A stretch of DNA of 9,055 nt from JAJPHT01 sp035687045. Lineage in GTDB: Archaea > Thermoplasmatota > SW-10-69-26 > JACQPN01 > JAJPHT01. The notes beneath the pieces were generated by a model. The model was not told the origin of the DNA and did no database searches. It was given only the letters and a program-made list of their open reading frames with translations. The stretch lies in assembly GCA_035687045.1 (NCBI GenBank), contig DASRYU010000103.1:1-9055 (forward strand). The letters are read 5' to 3'. The position numbers were made by a program, and so were the translations under genes. Below, piece by piece: positions 6,181 to 9,055 of this stretch. The number at the start of each line of letters is the position of its first letter. The first letter of the stretch is position 1.

Positions 6181-6681
6181 GTGGCCGAACTCAGGCTCCG
6201 TCACCGCGCCCGCATGCGCGAGAAGGACGCCACGCGACTCGCCGAGTCCGTGAGCGTCGCCTTCGGGATCCCGCAGCCCTTCTCCGACGCGGTCGAGCGC
6301 GCCGACGCGGGCGACTTCGACGTGCTCATCGAGAACGGCCGCATCGTCGCGTTCATCCGCCGAGAGCCCGAGCGCATCGCGCCCACCTGCCGGCTCCTCA
6401 TCGCCAAGCGCCCCACGAAGCGCCACGTGACCGTGGACATGGGCGCCGTCAAGTTCGTCAACAACGGCGCCGACGTCATGGCGCCAGGCATCGTGGAGGC
6501 GGACCCCGACATCCAGCCCGGCGACCTCGTGTGGGTGCGCGACGAGAAGAACAAGGTCCCGCTCGCAGTGGGCGAGGCCGTCATCCCCGGCACGCAGATG
6601 CCGCGCGGCCCGAAGGGGAAGGCCGTGAAGTCGCTCCACCGCGTGGGCGACGAGATGTGGAACCTGGACCTCACCGGATAG
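6181..6681 (+). CDS. Pre-PUA/PUA-domain RNA-binding protein, archaeal Tma20/MCT-1 homologue
   Basis: This 166-aa protein matches the two-domain layout of Tma20/MCT-1 (also the N-terminal part of eIF2D), ribosome-associated RNA-binding proteins linked to translation initiation or recycling in eukaryotes. Residues 1-80 form the pre-PUA domain, with a basic start (RLRHRARMREKD) and LIENGRIVAFIRR, the counterpart of the MCT-1 strand ending in F-F-R. Residues about 84-162 form the PUA domain: VDMGAVKFVNNGADVMAPGI is the diagnostic PUA entry, then IQPGDLVWVRDEKN, AVGEA and the closing GKAVKSLHRVGDEMWNL. Start GTG 6181 is supported by the full domain and by the promoter box 25 nt before it. It is divergent from the LVIVD lipoprotein and 64 bp upstream of a zinc-ribbon gene on the same strand. 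The archaeal role is not firmly known; direct rRNA or tRNA binding is the likely function. Confidence 0.9.
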   Translation: MAELRLRHRARMREKDATRLAESVSVAFGIPQPFSDAVERADAGDFDVLIENGRIVAFIRREPERIAPTCRLLIAKRPTKRHVTVDMGAVKFVNNGADVMAPGIVEADPDIQPGDLVWVRDEKNKVPLAVGEAVIPGTQMPRGPKGKAVKSLHRVGDEMWNLDLTG

Positions 6682-6701
6682 CGCGGACGCGGAGCGCTAC
6701 G

Positions 6702-6708
6702 TTGATAG
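6702..6708 (+). promoter_or_regulatory. Possible TATA-like box before the zinc-ribbon gene
   Basis: TTGATAG ends 38 nt before the ATG at 6746, so a transcript from it would have a leader of roughly a dozen bases, unlike the other genes here. GGGAG at 6732-6736 could serve as a ribosome-binding site. Co-transcription from the PUA gene is an alternative. Confidence 0.3.
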
Positions 6709-6745
6709 GCCGGCCAGCGGCTGGCGCGGATGGGAGCCGGACGCG

Positions 6746-6868
6746 ATGGTCGAGACGTGCCCGAACTGTTCCGAGCGGGCCGTCGTGTTCGTCATCGCCA
6801 ACAAGTGGCGCTGCAAGAAGTGCGGGAAGTACTTCGACTGGACCCAGATCAAGGGGCAGAAGAAGTAG
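6746..6868 (+). CDS. Small zinc-ribbon protein, 40 aa
   Basis: From ATG 6746 to TAG 6868 the frame encodes a 40-residue protein with CPNC (residues 5-8) and CKKC (residues 23-26), two CxxC knuckles 14 residues apart, as in one treble-clef or zinc-ribbon module. The sequence between them (SERAVVFVIANKWR) and the tail GKYFDWTQIKGQKK are strand-like and basic, typical of tiny archaeal zinc ribbons that bind nucleic acid or protein. No upstream in-frame start exists nearby, and the whole protein is just the ribbon. It follows the PUA gene by 64 bp on the same strand and could share its transcript and a link to translation. That link is inference. I cannot name a specific family. Confidence 0.78.
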   Translation: MVETCPNCSERAVVFVIANKWRCKKCGKYFDWTQIKGQKK

Positions 6869-6952
6869 CCAGCCGCCCCGCCGGCCGCACGCCTGTCCGC
6901 GCGCATCCACGTGAGGCTTGCGCCGCGCGCGCCGCGCCTCTCCCCTACCCCA

Positions 6953-6959
6953 CTTGAAG
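6953..6959 (+). promoter_or_regulatory. Promoter box (CTTGAAG) of the MFS gene
   Basis: CTTGAAG is the only AT-richer stretch in the GC-rich spacer 6869-6981 and ends 23 nt before the TTG at 6982. It resembles the TTCAAG boxes of the PUA and ThiI-like genes and supports the TTG start. Confidence 0.45.
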
Positions 6960-6981
6960 GAGAAGGGGCCTCGCCACGCCG

Positions 6982-8217
6982 TTGCTTCTGCGTCGGGCGC
7001 TGCGCCACAAGGACCTCCGCCTCTTCCTCGCGGGCCAGACCGTGAGCCAGCTTGGCGACATGGTCTTCTTCGTGGCGCTCTCGTGGGCCGCCCTCGAAGC
7101 CACCGAAGGCGCCTTCGGCCTCGGCGTCGTCTTCGCGGCCTACACGGGCGCGCAGGTGCTCTTCCTTCTCCTGGGCGGCGTCCTCGTCGACCGCTTCCCC
7201 CGCCGCAGCGTCCACGTCGCAAGCGACGCGGTGCAGGGAACGCTCGGCCTCCTTCTCGCCGTCGCCGCGCTCGCGGGCGCGCTGCACCTCCCCGTCCTCG
7301 TCGTCTTCGGCGCGCTCTTCGGGGCCGCGAGCGCCGTCGCGCTCCCCGCCGTCTCGTCGCTCCTGCCGGAGACCGTGCCGAAGGAGGACCTTCCCGCCGC
7401 CGTCTCGCTCTACCAGGGCGTGCGCACCGCGGCGCTCCTGGGCGGCCCCGCGCTCGGCGGCCTCCTCTACGCGCTCGCGGGGAGCGCCGCGGCCTTCGCG
7501 TTCGACGCCGCGACGTACGCCGTGAGCATCCTTCTCGTGCGCGGGCTGCGCGCCGGCCGCCGCGCGCCCGTGGCGGAGCCGACACCCGTCCTCGCCGGCG
7601 CGCGCGAGGGGTTCCGCTACGTGCGCCAGCGCCCGTGGATCTGGATCGCCATCCTTCTCTTCGCCCTCGTGAACCTCGCCGAGACGGGGCCGCGCAACGT
7701 CGCGCTCCCCGTCCTTCTCGAGGAGAGCGGCGAGGGCGCGGAGGCGTTCGGCATCGTGCACAGCGCGGGCGCCGTCGGCGCCATCGCGGCGAGCGCGGCG
7801 CTCGGGATGCTCGCGCCCGCGCGGCGCGGCCTCTTGGCCTACGCGAGCGTCGTCCTCGCCGGCGCCAGCGTCGCGGCCACCGCGTTCGCGCACGGCACGC
7901 TCGCGCTCGCGGCGGCAAGCCTCGCGCGCGGCGCCGCCTTCGCCGCGTTCGTGCTCCTCTGGGAGACGGCGCTGGGCTCGGAGGTGGAGCCGTCGATGCG
8001 CGGCCGCGTGAACAGCCTCGACCTCCTCGGAAGCTGGCTCTTCCTGCCCGCGAGCGCCCTCGCCACGGCGCTCACGGTGGGCGAGTTCGGCGCGCGCTGG
8101 GCGTTCCTTGCCGGGGGCGCCGCCATCGTCGCGCTGGGCCTCCTGGGCCTGCTGCTGCCGAAGGCGCGCCGCTTCGGAGGCGACGCGCGAGGCGCCGAGA
8201 CGAGCGCGCCGGCGTGA
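6982..8217 (+). CDS. Major facilitator superfamily transporter (MFS_3/EntS-like exporter)
   Basis: This 411-aa integral membrane protein has about 12 hydrophobic helices in two halves separated by a basic, Pro-containing loop (about 186-218). The loop between helices 2 and 3 has the MFS signature GGVLVDRFPRR (65-75). Helices 4-6 include LYQGVRTAALLGGPALGGLLY, a motif-C-like Gly/Pro-rich segment. PSMRGRVNSLDLLG (337-350) in the second half is typical of the MFS_3 group, which includes the enterobactin exporter EntS and macrolide-efflux-type carriers. These are proton-coupled exporters, but the substrate cannot be read here. The start is TTG 6982, which begins a short cytoplasmic basic segment and lies 23 nt after the CTTGAAG box. 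The first ATG would delete the first helix region. The ThiI-like gene follows after 82 bp. Family is secure; substrate is unknown. Confidence 0.92.
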   Translation: MLLRRALRHKDLRLFLAGQTVSQLGDMVFFVALSWAALEATEGAFGLGVVFAAYTGAQVLFLLLGGVLVDRFPRRSVHVASDAVQGTLGLLLAVAALAGALHLPVLVVFGALFGAASAVALPAVSSLLPETVPKEDLPAAVSLYQGVRTAALLGGPALGGLLYALAGSAAAFAFDAATYAVSILLVRGLRAGRRAPVAEPTPVLAGAREGFRYVRQRPWIWIAILLFALVNLAETGPRNVALPVLLEESGEGAEAFGIVHSAGAVGAIAASAALGMLAPARRGLLAYASVVLAGASVAATAFAHGTLALAAASLARGAAFAAFVLLWETALGSEVEPSMRGRVNSLDLLGSWLFLPASALATALTVGEFGARWAFLAGGAAIVALGLLGLLLPKARRFGGDARGAETSAPA

Positions 8218-8269
8218 GGCCCCCGCCTCGGCCTCGCCGCCTCGGCCCCAGCCCGACGCCCGGCGAACG

Positions 8270-8275
8270 TTCAAG
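8270..8275 (+). promoter_or_regulatory. Promoter box (TTCAAG) of the ThiI-like gene
   Basis: TTCAAG ends 25 nt before the GTG at 8300 and matches in sequence and distance the box before the PUA gene. It fixes the start inside a frame that is open further upstream. Confidence 0.5.
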
Positions 8276-8299
8276 CCACGCACCCGCCTCGCGCGAAGC

Positions 8300-8938
8300 G
8301 TGACGCGCGCGCTCCTTCTCCTCTCGGGCGGCTTCGACAGCCCCGTCGCCGGGAAGCTTCTCCAGGAGCAGGGCGTGAAGCTCGAGGCCATCCACTTCTC
8401 GCTGGAGCCCTTCACCGACCGCGCGGCCGAGGAGAAGGCGGCGCGGCTCGCGGCGCACCTGGGCATCGCGCGCCTGCACGTCGTCGCGGCGGGGCCGCTC
8501 TTCTCGGAGCTCACGCAGAAGGCGGACCAGCGCCTCTACTTCGTCCTCTCGAAGCGCCTCATGGCGCGCGTCGCCGGCGAGCTCGCGCCCGCGCTCGGCT
8601 GCGAGGCCATCGCCACGGGCGAGAACATCGGCCAGGTCTCCAGCCAGACGCTCCCGAACCTCGCGAGCATCGACCGCGCCGCGCCCCTCCCCGTGCTGCG
8701 CCCGCTCCTCGCGTACGACAAGGTGGACATCGTCGACATCGCGCGCGAGATCGGCACCTACGACATCAGCGTCGGGCCCGAGGTCTGCGACGTGCTCGGC
8801 CCCACGCACCCCTCGACGGGCGCGGAGCTTTCGCGCGTCGAGAAGGAGGAGTCGAAGCTGGACGTGAAGAGCCTCGTCGAGCGCGGCCTCTCCTCGGTGC
8901 GCACGGTCGATACGACCTCGCATCATCCAACGACCTGA
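8300..8938 (+). CDS. ThiI-type ATP-pyrophosphatase (AANH) domain protein without THUMP
   Basis: This 212-aa protein matches the catalytic domain of ThiI, which adenylates U8 of tRNA before sulphur insertion to make 4-thiouridine. The PP-loop is SGGFDSPVA (9-17), followed by ThiI signatures: ATGENIGQVSSQTLPNL (104-120), PVLRPLLAYDKVDIVDIA (about 127-144) and EIGTYDISVGPEVCDVLGP, where C163 lies at the place of the catalytic Cys of ThiI. C101 is a second cysteine. Full ThiI is about 390 aa or more with N-terminal ferredoxin-like and THUMP domains; these are missing, and there is no room for them because the MFS gene ends 82 bp upstream. The frame is open back to 8108, but that part is an Arg/Ala-rich shadow inside the MFS gene. 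GTG 8300 begins right at the domain's first strand. A separate THUMP protein may supply tRNA binding, or the substrate may differ. Confidence 0.87.
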   Translation: MTRALLLLSGGFDSPVAGKLLQEQGVKLEAIHFSLEPFTDRAAEEKAARLAAHLGIARLHVVAAGPLFSELTQKADQRLYFVLSKRLMARVAGELAPALGCEAIATGENIGQVSSQTLPNLASIDRAAPLPVLRPLLAYDKVDIVDIAREIGTYDISVGPEVCDVLGPTHPSTGAELSRVEKEESKLDVKSLVERGLSSVRTVDTTSHHPTT

Positions 8939-8945
8939 CCAATCG

Positions 8946-8952
8946 TCCTAAT
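8946..8952 (+). promoter_or_regulatory. TATA-like box of the terminal lipoprotein gene
   Basis: TCCTAAT ends 24 nt before the ATG at 8976, in the 37-bp gap after the ThiI-like gene. The spacing matches the other boxes and implies a leaderless transcript of its own. Confidence 0.45.
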
Positions 8953-8975
8953 GCCCCCGAGCGCAAGACGCCCGC

Positions 8976-9055
8976 ATGCGAAGAGTCCTCCTCGCGCTCA
9001 TCCTCGCCTCCACCCTCGCGCTCGCCGGCTGCATCAACGGCGACCCCGTCGAGGC
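8976..9055 (+). CDS. Lipoprotein, N-terminal fragment cut by the window end
   Basis: Only 26 codons are visible. They encode a lipoprotein signal peptide: basic start M-R-R, a hydrophobic core VLLALILASTLA, then the lipobox LAGC with the lipidated cysteine at residue 19, followed by a polar start of the mature protein (INGDPVE). The signal resembles that of the LVIVD lipoprotein in length and lipobox, which reflects a common export route and does not show that the mature proteins are related. The start is supported by the AT-rich box 24 nt before the ATG. Function cannot be judged from the part present. Confidence 0.8.
   Translation, partial: MRRVLLALILASTLALAGCINGDPVE

Noticed and set aside
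8108..8299. N-terminal extension of the ThiI-like protein back to ATG 8108
   Set aside because: It overlaps the MFS gene out of frame, is Arg/Ala/Pro-rich, does not resemble THUMP, and the promoter box at 8270-8275 points to GTG 8300.
6671..8514. Long minus-strand frames opposite the MFS and ThiI-like genes
   Set aside because: They are Arg/Glu/Ala-rich shadow frames of high-GC coding sequence; the plus strand has a complete MFS transporter and ThiI motifs.
3695..9055. Search for a coherent operon-like novel system among the right-hand genes
   Set aside because: Most genes have their own promoter boxes and unrelated roles (translation, export, tRNA modification, surface proteins); proximity alone does not support a system.

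Overview
The window looks like chromosomal DNA from a very GC-rich archaeon. The archaeal evidence is an FtsY with the archaeal-type GTPase core, a stand-alone pre-PUA/PUA protein of the Tma20/MCT-1 type, single-gene transcription units with AT-rich boxes about 25 nt before the start codon (as expected for leaderless archaeal promoters), frequent GTG and TTG starts, and many secreted or lipid-anchored proteins. A Thermoplasmatota-like euryarchaeon is my best guess for the lineage. That is inference only; no rRNA or other decisive marker is present. No mobile element, CRISPR array, tRNA or rRNA was seen.

Layout. The left edge (1-62) is a perfect 29-bp palindrome with a 4-nt loop inside the start of ftsY. 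It most likely marks a fold-back artefact at a contig end, so ftsY (34-903, +) lacks its true N-terminus. A structured spacer with a 23-bp copy of the ftsY 3' end follows, then a small convergent hypothetical gene (1005-1304, -). Next is a large secreted glycoside hydrolase (1436-3694, +) with three Trp-rich repeat modules, a glycine linker and a clan-A-type catalytic domain. Convergent to it are two minus-strand genes: an unrecognised exported protein rich in N-glycosylation sequons (3720-4505) and, upstream of it, a lipoprotein made of LVIVD beta-propeller repeats (4583-6004). The right third is all on the plus strand: the PUA protein (6181-6681), a 40-residue zinc ribbon (6746-6868), an MFS exporter (6982-8217), a ThiI-type ATP-pyrophosphatase domain protein (8300-8938), and the first 26 codons of another lipoprotein (8976 to the window end).

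How the genes relate. Two themes are mixed: information-processing genes (ftsY for membrane targeting, Tma20-like PUA protein, ThiI-like tRNA thiolation domain, zinc ribbon) and cell-surface genes (hydrolase, LVIVD lipoprotein, sequon-rich protein, MFS exporter, second lipoprotein). Most genes seem to have their own promoter, so I do not read this as one operon or one defined system. The hydrolase suggests use of external polysaccharide. The most unusual items are the Trp-rich repeats of the hydrolase, the unclassified surface protein, the recurrent promoter box at fixed spacing, and the THUMP-less ThiI. I did not find convincing evidence of a wholly new multi-gene system.
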